Source: Lachnospiraceae bacterium
Lineage (GTDB): Bacteria; Bacillota_A; Clostridia; Lachnospirales; Lachnospiraceae
Direction: 5' to 3'
Length of the DNA: 8,114 nucleotides
Assembly (NCBI GenBank): GCA_017553965.1
Contig: JAFZJK010000216.1
Location: 1 to 8,114, forward strand
Part shown: positions 1 to 6,945 of the stretch, one piece after another
Layout of the letters: the number at the start of each line of letters is the position of its first letter
Numbering within the stretch: the stretch's first letter is position 1
Notes under the pieces: generated by a model
Told to the model about the DNA's origin: nothing
What the model saw: only the letters and a program-made list of their open reading frames with translations
Databases searched by the model: none
Translations under genes and position numbers: made by a program

Positions 1-1552
1 AGCTATATCGCTTCCGGCACTGGATGATTATAAAGAACAGCAGCGTTCTTTCATGCTGCTGTCAACCTTCATGCTTTCATTGCTCCGCGATGAAAAGCCG
101 TATTGTATCATATTTGACGATCTGCAGTATGCGGATTCCTCTTCTCTTTCGCTTATATGCGAAATGGCTGAGCGTATCTCGGCGCATAAGGTCAGTATCG
201 TCGTTACCATGCGTGATTTTGAATCACCTGAGGAAAACCCGCTCCTTGCTTCGGTGCTTTCAAGGCTTAAGAACAGCGCAGGTTTCTTTGATCTGCCTTT
301 AAAGCCTTTTAACGAGACCCGTATGTGCGAGTATCTGTCGGATATTCTTAATATACCGCGTCAGGAGTGCAGCGTCCTTTCTACCTACATGATAGAAAAG
401 ACCGACGGCAATCCTTATTTTACCATTAATGTTCTGCGGTCCATGCTGGAGGACGGCGTTATCACCGTTACCAACCGAACTTTGGAGCATGACTGGGATA
501 AACTCCGTAATGTCAATTCGGAGCATGATGTTATCAATATCATCAAGCGCAGGCTCGCCCTGCTCGATGAGGATGCGGTCAATCTTTTGGAGATAGCCGC
601 TGTCATCGGTTACGAGTTTTCGCTTGATCTGCTTTCATATATTACCGATATCAAGCTGCCCGATATGCTGCCGTGGATAGACCATGCGGTTTCCCTGCAG
701 TTCCTTAATTATGCGGCTGCAAGAAAGACTCTCGTTTCCTTTGCACATAAGCAGATATATGAGGTTTTCCTTTCCATGATCGACTCCAAGCGTGAGAAGG
801 AGCTCCATTACTGGATAGCAAAGGGCATCGAGGCTAAATATGCCGGTGAGACCACACAGCATCTGTACCGCCTGGTATATCATTTCCTTATGGCGGATGA
901 TGACAAGGGCGTTAAGCGTTATTGTCTCGATGCGGCACATCTGGCTGAGTCTTCCAATGCACATGAAGAGGCTATAAGCTACTACCGTAAGTCACTGGAG
1001 CTTATGGGCCACAGAAATGCCAACAATATTGATTCGTGGATATCCGTTAAGAAATCGCTTATCAACCTGAACCTTATTACAGGGCATTTCAGTGACGCTC
1101 TTTCCATAGCAAACGAGCTTCTGCCCATGATCGAGGACAGGCTTGAAAAGGCTAAGCTTTATAAGAGTATCGGCGTGGGTCATTTCCGCCAGGGTAATTT
1201 CAGGGATTGTATCTCGAACCTTATGACTGCGTTAAAGTCGCTTGATTTCAAATTCCCGGCTTCCGATGCCGAGATGGCGGTCATGCTGCATTCCCTTAAG
1301 GCGAGCCTTATATTCTCGGGCAGTTCCGATTTTACAAAGGCACGTTCTTCCTCGACGGGCGAATCCATGCGAAGGGATACCGATATCAGCGAAGAGGATA
1401 AGGTTATCGTTTCCATCCTGGAGACCATGATCTGGGTATATGCTTATACCAACAAGACGAGCTTTAATTTACTCTGCTCCGTCTTTATACATATGCTTCC
1501 AAGAAGTTCGGCTCTTCTCCCGAGCTTGGTTTCGGTGCTTCCGCACTGGTAG
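1..1552 (+). CDS. STAND/AAA_16 ATPase-TPR part of a large signalling protein (partial at left edge, frameshifted at right end)
   Basis: The frame is open to the left edge (first full codon at base 2), so the true start and the Walker A loop lie outside. What is seen: a Walker B segment, hydrophobic YCIIF followed by DD (bases 116-121) and LQYAD; an arginine after the next beta strand (VVTMRD); the TDGNPYF motif; the RRLALLDEDA...AAVIGYEF winged-helix-like block; and an FAHKQIYEVF helix. This order is typical of the STAND-type ATPases of PknK/MalT-like regulators (family knowledge). From about base 840 the protein becomes TPR-like helical repeats (for example EEAISYYRKSLEL). Such ATPases act as signal-responsive switches, and related proteins often carry an N-terminal Ser/Thr kinase, which cannot be seen here. 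The last residues, from about base 1468 to the stop at 1552, look like out-of-frame translation. The protein continues in another frame as the next entry, so this is one gene broken by an apparent single-base deletion. Confidence 0.85.
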   Translation, partial: AISLPALDDYKEQQRSFMLLSTFMLSLLRDEKPYCIIFDDLQYADSSSLSLICEMAERISAHKVSIVVTMRDFESPEENPLLASVLSRLKNSAGFFDLPLKPFNETRMCEYLSDILNIPRQECSVLSTYMIEKTDGNPYFTINVLRSMLEDGVITVTNRTLEHDWDKLRNVNSEHDVINIIKRRLALLDEDAVNLLEIAAVIGYEFSLDLLSYITDIKLPDMLPWIDHAVSLQFLNYAAARKTLVSFAHKQIYEVFLSMIDSKREKELHYWIAKGIEAKYAGETTQHLYRLVYHFLMADDDKGVKRYCLDAAHLAESSNAHEEAISYYRKSLELMGHRNANNIDSWISVKKSLINLNLITGHFSDALSIANELLPMIEDRLEKAKLYKSIGVGHFRQGNFRDCISNLMTALKSLDFKFPASDAEMAVMLHSLKASLIFSGSSDFTKARSSSTGESMRRDTDISEEDKVIVSILETMIWVYAYTNKTSFNLLCSVFIHMLPRSSALLPSLVSVLPHW

Positions 1553-3618
1553 TTTACTACGGGTTAAATAATGAGAAGAAGAAGGCTAAGCTGGCACAGT
1601 CGCTGACTCTTAACTTGCGTAAGACGATAGGCGACAAGTTCGGATATGCGCGAAGCCTGTTTGTAAGCGGTGTATTCTCCATCGTAGAGAGCGAACATTC
1701 CAGAGCCATCAAGTATCTTAAGGAAGCTCTCGACCTGTTTAACGAGATAGGCGATATGTGGGAGATCAACAATATCTACATATATCTGAGCCTTGCTTAT
1801 TATATGTCGGGACATCTTGAGGAATGCCGAGAGACTTGTGAGACTTCCATAGCGCTGTCACAGAAGCTGAACGATAAGTTTACACTCCTCATCTCGTCTT
1901 CCATCATGGTTGGAAGCTTGGCATGCAGGGGTAACTACAGCTTGGCTGAGGCTGCTGCGGAGTCAGCCGCACGTCTTAACGATGAGCTGCCGATACCTTA
2001 CGCACAGTGCTTCTACCGTGCGATGACGGGCTTGCTCAAGCTCGAAGAGGGTAAGTACGAGAGTGCCGAAAAGCATTTGAATATAGCACAGAATTATATA
2101 GATACGGTACGTTTTGTCGATACGGCGCTTTTGTTTGTAACACCCAATCTCGCTATCGCCAAGATCAGTACCTTTAAGAATGAACGTAACAGTCTGCTCC
2201 AGGAGATCCGTGTTAAGCAGGAGTCTTACTTAAAGACTCTTTGTTCGCAGGCTCTTTCGGATTCGAAGGCATACCTTTGCTTCAGGATCCCGGCTTTCCG
2301 TGCAGCTGCAATGTTCAATGCCATGACCAATAAGATCAAGAGAGCTGACGACCTTTACAAGGAAGGTATCCTTTCTTCGTCTGAGACGCAGAATGTATTT
2401 GATAATGCGCTGATACATTTTGAATACGGTACTTTCCTACTTGATAAGCACCGTACAGAGGAGTCCCGTTATCATATTTTCGAAGCGTATATGAACTTCT
2501 CAAGCATTTCCGCTTCCGTATATATCAAGCGATGCGAGGAGATCATCACTTCGAGATATGCCGATAATTTCGTATCCAACTCTCTTATGGCCGATATCAC
2601 TTCCAAGCAGAACCGTATGAATGTCGACCGTAAGGTTAATACGCTGCTCCGTATGGGTGAGAAGCTTACCTCCACCCTGGAGATCGAGGAGCTGCAGAAT
2701 AAGATCCTGCAGGATGCGGTTGAGCTTGCAGGTGCCGAGCGTGGTATCCTTTTCCTGTATCCCGAGATCGGTGAGAAAAAGCTGTATGTTGCTTCTATAT
2801 TTAATACGGGTAACTTCGACAGCTACGCTTATGACTGGATCTTGGAGGACGTTGAGCTTACCAACCAGCCCGTTGTCATCAACGATATCCAGTCCGATGA
2901 GTTCAGAAAGAACTACTCACAGATGGTTCGTTACGGTATCAAGTCCGTTATGGCGATGCCCATGTTTGTACGTGGCAAGCTGTACGGTATCATATATCTG
3001 GATTCGCGTCTGGTACGCGGTATTTTCAGTAACGAGTATATGGAAACCATCGGTTTCATCGCCAACCAGTCAGGAGCGCCTATCGAGAATGCGCGTCTGT
3101 ACCACAGAGCTATCACCGACGGTCTTACACAGCTGTACGGCCGTTCTTACTTGGACAACCTGATCATCGACAAGACTTCGAATTCCGACAGGACAAGGCT
3201 TTCGGCTCTTATGCTGGACGTTGACTTCTTTAAGAAGTGTAACGATACCTACGGCCATCAGTTTGGTGACGAGGTACTTAAGCAGGTGGCAAGTATCATG
3301 AAGAAGGTTACCGGTAACAAAGGTACCGCCTGCCGTTACGGCGGTGAGGAATTTGTTATCCTGCTTGATTCAAACAATTCCGAGTTTGCCGTTTCCGTGG
3401 CCGAAAAGATACGTCAGACCATAGAGTCCACTTCTGTTCCTTACAATGAGGGCAGCAAGGTTACACTGGTTTCCATAACCGTCAGCATCGGTGTTTCCAT
3501 CTGGGAATCAAAGATGGAACGTGTCGAGCTGATAGAGCATGCCGATAAAGCACTGTATGCGGCTAAGAAGGGCGGCAGAAACCGCGTAGTACTCTGGACC
3601 AAAGATCTTGAAAAATAA
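1468..3618 (+). CDS. TPR-GAF-GGDEF diguanylate cyclase part of the same gene (downstream of frameshift)
   Basis: This is the continuation of the preceding ATPase-TPR piece, one frame over. The frame is open from 1468, just after a stop at 1465-1467, and reads KKFGSSPELGFGASALVVYYG well before the first possible start (TTG 1615). That codon has no ribosome-binding site, so it is not a real start. Counting from TTG 1615, residues about 1-330 are TPR-like helices, 343-498 a GAF domain (LLRMGEKL...GAERGILFLY...IENARLYHRA) and 500-665 a GGDEF domain. Catalytic features are intact: the DGLTQLY start, metal-binding D535 in MLDVDFF, the FKKCNDTYGHQFGD nucleotide-binding block, and RYGGEEF with the motif at bases 3340-3354. 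The RxxD inhibitory site expected five residues before GGEEF is absent (GNKG instead). The domain should make cyclic di-GMP from two GTP, controlled by the GAF and ATPase modules. No membrane segment is seen, so it is probably cytoplasmic. Whether an active protein is made depends on whether the frameshift is real. Confidence 0.85.
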   Translation, partial: FTLLRLYTYASKKFGSSPELGFGASALVVYYGLNNEKKKAKLAQSLTLNLRKTIGDKFGYARSLFVSGVFSIVESEHSRAIKYLKEALDLFNEIGDMWEINNIYIYLSLAYYMSGHLEECRETCETSIALSQKLNDKFTLLISSSIMVGSLACRGNYSLAEAAAESAARLNDELPIPYAQCFYRAMTGLLKLEEGKYESAEKHLNIAQNYIDTVRFVDTALLFVTPNLAIAKISTFKNERNSLLQEIRVKQESYLKTLCSQALSDSKAYLCFRIPAFRAAAMFNAMTNKIKRADDLYKEGILSSSETQNVFDNALIHFEYGTFLLDKHRTEESRYHIFEAYMNFSSISASVYIKRCEEIITSRYADNFVSNSLMADITSKQNRMNVDRKVNTLLRMGEKLTSTLEIEELQNKILQDAVELAGAERGILFLYPEIGEKKLYVASIFNTGNFDSYAYDWILEDVELTNQPVVINDIQSDEFRKNYSQMVRYGIKSVMAMPMFVRGKLYGIIYLDSRLVRGIFSNEYMETIGFIANQSGAPIENARLYHRAITDGLTQLYGRSYLDNLIIDKTSNSDRTRLSALMLDVDFFKKCNDTYGHQFGDEVLKQVASIMKKVTGNKGTACRYGGEEFVILLDSNNSEFAVSVAEKIRQTIESTSVPYNEGSKVTLVSITVSIGVSIWESKMERVELIEHADKALYAAKKGGRNRVVLWTKDLEK

Positions 3619-3662
3619 TATAAATAAAAAAGGATCCGCTTCCTTATTGGGGAGCGGATTCC
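3618..3662 (-). terminator. Intrinsic terminator at the convergent gene ends
   Basis: Bases 3632-3643 pair with 3650-3662 in a stem of about 12 bp with one bulged base and one wobble pair, around a 6-base loop. On the - strand the stem is followed at once by six T (3631-3626) and a further T-rich stretch, the classic Rho-independent layout. It therefore ends the zinc-ribbon/TPR transcript, whose TAA stop lies in the loop and whose last codons form half the stem. On the + strand the stem is followed only by a weak T-rich tract (tgtctttc), so termination of the GGDEF gene from the other side is possible but less certain. Confidence 0.85.
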
Positions 3663-5065
3663 TGTCTTTCACATTCTTTTATTCTTTCTGATACCATTTC
3701 CTTTAATGTGGAGTTGGGTGCTGTTTCGAGCATCTTACGATAGCTGTCTAAAGCTTCCTGAAATCTTCCTAAAGTCTGGTATGTTTTTCCTAAATAGTAA
3801 AGCGGGCTGTCATATCCGGGTTCCATATCGGCTGCTGCCTTAAACCATGTGATGGCTTCTTCGTACATTTCTTTTTCGTACATTTCCTTGGCTGCCGAAT
3901 ATACCTTTGATGATGCCTGGGGATATATCTCGGATCTCATGCTCTGTAAGATGTTAAGAGCATATTCCTGAGCTATCTCGTTTTCATCGATCTTCCAAAG
4001 CTTATATGCCAGGGATACGAGCTCGTCGTTCGTATACTCCTTTTTTCCCATCAGCGTCTTATATTCATCCCACGCTTCAAAGAATGTTTCATAGCTCTGG
4101 CTGTTAACGTCTATGTTTGTTCCGTCCGATGTACCCACTCTGCCGTTAAGCCTGCTGATCTCTTTTTCGAGATTGGTAACGGTTTTCTGCAGCTGCGAGA
4201 TGGTGGCTGATTTTGCTGACATCTCGGCGCTGTAGTCAATCTGGGAGCTTTCATACTCTGCCTTCATGTTTTTCTTGACCGTAGGGACGATGAGCCACTG
4301 TGCACAGATGATACCCAGTACCACGCCTATGATCAGGTTAACAAAAGGAAGTATGCTCGGTTTTTCTTCCTTATATGAGAACTTGGCTTCTATGGGCTTG
4401 TCGCCTGCTCCCTCTTCGTTGAGTACGTCAAGGTCGCCTTCGCCTTCTATGCTGCTGCCGGTAAGCTCCTGGCGGTACTGGAGCAGCACGGTGTTTCCCA
4501 TATCTACCTTTAGTCCCATGTTTATGAGCCTGTACGCTTTTGCATTCTCACCTGTCTCCATATATATGAGAGCCAGCAGCTGGTATGCTTTTATGAGTTT
4601 TCTGTTAAGGCTGAGCGCACGTTTCAGCTGGATCACCGCCAGATCGAAGTTATGCTGTCTGGCTTCTTCCAGTGCTAAGTTATATTTTTTTATGGCCTGA
4701 TTCATGTCATCAAGCTTTGTTGTATCTCTCTGGACCCTCTCAAGGAAATAATCGGCTTCGTTATCCTCAGGGTCTAGGTGACGGCTGACTACCCACGCTG
4801 AAAGTGAGTTTACTATGTCACCCATTTCATAATATATGAGCCCGAGCAGATTTCTCGCATCGCTGTTGTGCTTGTCGAACTCCAGACTTTTTTCCAGCAC
4901 GGATACCGCAGCTGTCAGGTTACGTACCTGTGCCATGCGCAGTCCCCTGTTGTAGAATATGTTGGAACGTTCGACCAGTTTTCTTGCGGGTGCAAGATCA
5001 AATCCGCATTCTTCGCACCGGCGTCTGCTCGAGGTCACTGGATTTCCGCAATATGGACAAATCAT
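3644..5065 (-). CDS. Zinc-ribbon, TPR-repeat single-pass membrane protein of unknown function
   Basis: A 473-residue protein. Residues 3-20 form a zinc ribbon with two CxxC pairs (C3, C6, C17, C20). Residues about 30-110 and 125-205 are TPR-like repeats (AAVSVLEKSLEFDKHNSDARNL; DLAVIQLKRALSLNRKLIKA). An acidic linker leads to one hydrophobic segment at about 239-260 (LPFVNLIIGVVLGIICAQWL), a heptad-like helix at about 270-308, a polar stretch, and C-terminal TPR repeats at about 340-465 (YEEAITWFKAAADMEPGYDS; FQEALDSYRKMLETAPNS). The start is firm because the zinc ribbon begins at residue 3. The Shine-Dalgarno is modest (AGGAAA, about 12 nt upstream). A cytoplasmic zinc ribbon would put the C-terminal TPRs outside, but lysines just after the membrane segment (VKKNMK) argue the other way, so topology is open. 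It follows the small acidic gene by 29 nt and is probably cotranscribed with it. I do not recognise a named family; a scaffold or assembly role is only an inference from the TPRs. Confidence 0.8.
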   Translation of the reverse strand: MICPYCGNPVTSSRRRCEECGFDLAPARKLVERSNIFYNRGLRMAQVRNLTAAVSVLEKSLEFDKHNSDARNLLGLIYYEMGDIVNSLSAWVVSRHLDPEDNEADYFLERVQRDTTKLDDMNQAIKKYNLALEEARQHNFDLAVIQLKRALSLNRKLIKAYQLLALIYMETGENAKAYRLINMGLKVDMGNTVLLQYRQELTGSSIEGEGDLDVLNEEGAGDKPIEAKFSYKEEKPSILPFVNLIIGVVLGIICAQWLIVPTVKKNMKAEYESSQIDYSAEMSAKSATISQLQKTVTNLEKEISRLNGRVGTSDGTNIDVNSQSYETFFEAWDEYKTLMGKKEYTNDELVSLAYKLWKIDENEIAQEYALNILQSMRSEIYPQASSKVYSAAKEMYEKEMYEEAITWFKAAADMEPGYDSPLYYLGKTYQTLGRFQEALDSYRKMLETAPNSTLKEMVSERIKECERQESAPQ

Positions 5066-5094
5066 ACTTTCACTTTTTCCTATCTTTGTTACGG

Positions 5095-5325
5095 TTAACG
5101 GCTGTATTCATCATAGCCATTGGTGAAACCTCTGAGCTTTTCCGCTATCTGTGCGTCCTGCATTTCCTGCATATTTCGGGCCAGACTGATGACTATGTCC
5201 GAAATATCTCTGAGTTTTTCTTCAGCTATCGTGTCTTCAACACGGTCAATTTCCATTGATGGCTGGAATTTTGAAACTTCCTCGTCAAAATCTATCATTT
5301 CATTTCCTCTATTGTTGGAAACCAT
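5095..5325 (-). CDS. Small acidic protein of unknown function
   Basis: A short ORF of 76 codons, rich in D and E, with no membrane segment or signal peptide. Residues about 31-64 (AEEKLRDISDIVISLARNMQ onward) could form an amphipathic or coiled-coil helix. Two starts are credible. ATG 5325 has AAGGA 6 nt upstream (bases 5332-5336). ATG 5298, giving a 67-residue protein beginning MIDFDEEVSKFQPS, has AGAGG 7 nt upstream (bases 5306-5310). The shorter form starts directly with the ordered-looking part and may be the real one. The gene sits between proS and the zinc-ribbon/TPR gene, 29 nt upstream of the latter, which suggests cotranscription and perhaps a physical partnership. I do not recognise the family. 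Evidence that it is real: two good ribosome-binding sites, no overlap with another gene, and placement in line with the operon. Confidence 0.65.
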   Translation of the reverse strand: MVSNNRGNEMIDFDEEVSKFQPSMEIDRVEDTIAEEKLRDISDIVISLARNMQEMQDAQIAEKLRGFTNGYDEYSR

Positions 5326-5401
5326 TAGGTTTCCTTCGATATTACCGCATCAAACGTTACGCGGGCCGACTGTCAAACGCTGCTAACGCAGCATTCGGCA
5401 A
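5326..5401. other. proS-downstream intergenic region with nested hairpin
   Basis: This 76-bp gap holds a perfect 5-bp hairpin, GCTGC-TAAC-GCAGC (5379-5392), enclosed by a second 5-bp pairing, GCCGA (5365-5369) with TCGGC (5395-5399). CAAACG also occurs twice (5351-5356 and 5374-5379). On the - strand the hairpins begin just after the proS stop but have no T tract, so this is not a standard intrinsic terminator. It could be a processing or attenuation structure, or a remnant of a small repeat. Read-through from proS into the small gene is plausible. Confidence 0.4.
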
Positions 5402-6841
5402 TTAATAAGCCTTACCCCAGTATACAAGTGTCTTTGCGGGTCTGCCGCAGCATACGCATACGTCTGAGATCTTCTCCTGTTCGAAAGGCATACATCTTGA
5501 TGTAGCTGTGGTATCTTCCTTGATCTTGTTTTCACAAGCCTCATCCATACACCACATAGCCTTTACGAAACCGGGCTTGTTGTTGATGGCATCTACGAAC
5601 TCTTCGTATGTAGTTGCCGAATATGTATGTGCATCACGATGCTTTCTTGCTGTCTCAAGCATGTTACTCTGGATCTCATCAAGGAGCTCGGGTAACTTGG
5701 TCTCGATATCAGTAAGTGCTACAGTGATCTTTTCTCCTGTATCTCTGCGTGCTATGATGCATGTACCTGCTTCAATGTCCTTGGGACCGATCTCGATACG
5801 TGTGGGGAAGCCTCTCATTTCCTGCTCTGAGAACTTGAATCCGGGACGCTTGTCGGTATCGTCTACCTTTACACGTATTCCCTTTGCCTTGAGTGCTGCT
5901 GCGATCTCGTTAGCTTTATCAAGTACGCCGGGCTTGTTCTGCATGATGGGGATGATGACTGTCTGGATGGGAGCTACTCTGGGAGGAAGCTTAAGTCCCG
6001 AATCATCTCCGTGTACCATGATCACACCGCCGATAAGACGGGTTGACATACCCCATGAGGTCTGGTAAACGTATGAAAGCTTGTTGTCCTTATCTGTATA
6101 CTGTATATCAAATGCTCTCGCAAAGCCGTCACCAAAATTGTGGCTGGTACCGGACTGAAGAGCCTTTCCGTCATGCATAAGAGCCTCGATGGTATAAGTA
6201 GCCTCTGCTCCGGCAAACTTTTCCTTATCGGTCTTTCTGCCCTTTATAACAGGGATTGCAAGCACCTCTTCGCAGAACTGTGCATAGAGGTTAAGCATCT
6301 GCTTTGTCCTGTTCTCTGCGTCCTCTGCAGTAGCATGTGCGGTATGTCCTTCCTGCCACAAGAACTCTCTGGAACGAAGGAAGGGACGTGTGGTCTTTTC
6401 CCAACGTACTACGCTGCACCACTGGTTATATACCTTGGGAAGGTCTCTGTAGGAATGTACTATGTTTGCGTATAAGTCACAGAACAGAGTCTCGGATGTG
6501 GGACGTACACAGAGCTTTTCCTGTAAAGGCTCCAAGCCTCCCTGTGTTACCCATGCTACTTCGGGTGCGAAGCCTTCTACATGGTCCTTTTCCTTTTCAA
6601 GAAGTGACTCGGGGATGAACATAGGCATGTATACGTTCTCTACGCCTGTTTCCTTGAATCTTTCGTCAAGCTGCTTCTGTATAAGCTCCCAGATAGCATA
6701 TCCTGCGGGCTTGATAACGAGACAGCCCTTTACGCTTGAATAGTCAACGAGTTCTGCTTTTAATACGATGTCTGTATACCATTGTGCGAAATCCTCGCTC
6801 ATTGAGGTTATCGCTTCTACTTGTTTTTTCTCTTCTGCCAT
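5402..6841 (-). CDS. proS: Prolyl-tRNA synthetase, type 3 (archaeal/eukaryotic-like)
   Basis: Charges tRNA-Pro with proline using ATP, in the cytoplasm; class IIa aminoacyl-tRNA synthetase. The 479 residues match the short ProRS type (about 480) rather than the E. coli type (about 570), which carries an inserted editing domain between motifs 2 and 3. Here motif 2 ([20 protein letters not shown], residues 146-165) runs to motif 3 ([20 protein letters not shown], 264-283) without that insertion. The [10 protein letters not shown] block is at 111-120, and an HGTP anticodon-binding domain follows at about 290-400. The C-terminal zinc-binding domain shows C431/C436 and C462/C465 and ends in the typical YWGKAY tail. 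The start ATG at 6841 is supported by the N-terminal alignment pattern ([21 protein letters not shown]). The Shine-Dalgarno is weak (AGTGAG, 9 nt upstream) in an A-rich leader. It lies 104 nt downstream of metK in the same direction, with a repeat between them. Confidence 0.95.
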   Translation of the reverse strand: MAEEKKQVEAITSMSEDFAQWYTDIVLKAELVDYSSVKGCLVIKPAGYAIWELIQKQLDERFKETGVENVYMPMFIPESLLEKEKDHVEGFAPEVAWVTQGGLEPLQEKLCVRPTSETLFCDLYANIVHSYRDLPKVYNQWCSVVRWEKTTRPFLRSREFLWQEGHTAHATAEDAENRTKQMLNLYAQFCEEVLAIPVIKGRKTDKEKFAGAEATYTIEALMHDGKALQSGTSHNFGDGFARAFDIQYTDKDNKLSYVYQTSWGMSTRLIGGVIMVHGDDSGLKLPPRVAPIQTVIIPIMQNKPGVLDKANEIAAALKAKGIRVKVDDTDKRPGFKFSEQEMRGFPTRIEIGPKDIEAGTCIIARRDTGEKITVALTDIETKLPELLDEIQSNMLETARKHRDAHTYSATTYEEFVDAINNKPGFVKAMWCMDEACENKIKEDTTATSRCMPFEQEKISDVCVCCGRPAKTLVYWGKAY

Positions 6842-6880
6842 GATTTCGTTCTCACTTTTTTATTATTTATTTGTTTTATA

Positions 6881-6926
6881 CCTCATCCGTCAGCTTCGCT
6901 GACACCTTCCCCTTGAGGGGGAAGGC
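6881..6926. repeat. Intergenic double-hairpin repeat element
   Basis: Two adjacent perfect hairpins: GTCAGC-TTC-GCTGAC (6889-6903) and CCTTCCCC-TTGAG-GGGGAAGG (6905-6925), preceded by CCTCATCC. I recall this composite (CCTCATCCGTC, small hairpin, then CACCTTCCCC/GGGGAAGG) as a dispersed intergenic repeat of gut Clostridia; this is from memory and was not searched. On the + strand the second hairpin is followed by CTTTTAAGGTTTTT, a terminator-like tail, but no + strand gene ends here. On the - strand, the direction of metK and proS, it is followed by an A-rich tract and no T tract, so it does not look like the metK terminator. Confidence 0.65.
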
Positions 6927-6945
6927 TTTTAAGGTTTTTATATAC

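Noticed and set aside
1461..1490. Programmed -1 ribosomal frameshift in the ATPase/GGDEF gene
   Set aside because: The shift direction fits -1, but no X XXY YYZ slippery heptamer is present in the original frame and no clear downstream structure was seen. A missing base is simpler.
1615..1617. TTG at 1615 as the true start of a separate GAF-GGDEF gene
   Set aside because: Coherent protein sequence continues upstream in the same frame to about 1468, and there is no ribosome-binding site before the TTG.
4266..4700. Open frames of 60-190 codons on the strand opposite the zinc-ribbon/TPR, proS, metK and GGDEF genes
   Set aside because: They lie fully inside strongly supported genes, lack domain signatures or good ribosome-binding sites, and read as low-complexity antisense translations.
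5338..5376. Promoter for the small gene using an exact TTGACA (- strand, 5371-5376)
   Set aside because: The best -10 (TAATAT) is 26 nt away, too far, and at 16-17 nt there is only a poor TTTGAT/TTGATG. The TTGACA also overlaps the hairpin region.
6842..6903. Promoter for proS in the A/T-rich leader (TATAAA, TAAATA)
   Set aside because: The only -35-like match is CTGACG inside the repeat hairpin with a weak -10. A/T-rich leaders match by chance, so it is not called.
6905..6945. Hairpin as the metK intrinsic terminator
   Set aside because: On the metK strand the stem is not followed by a T tract; the T-rich tail is on the opposite strand.
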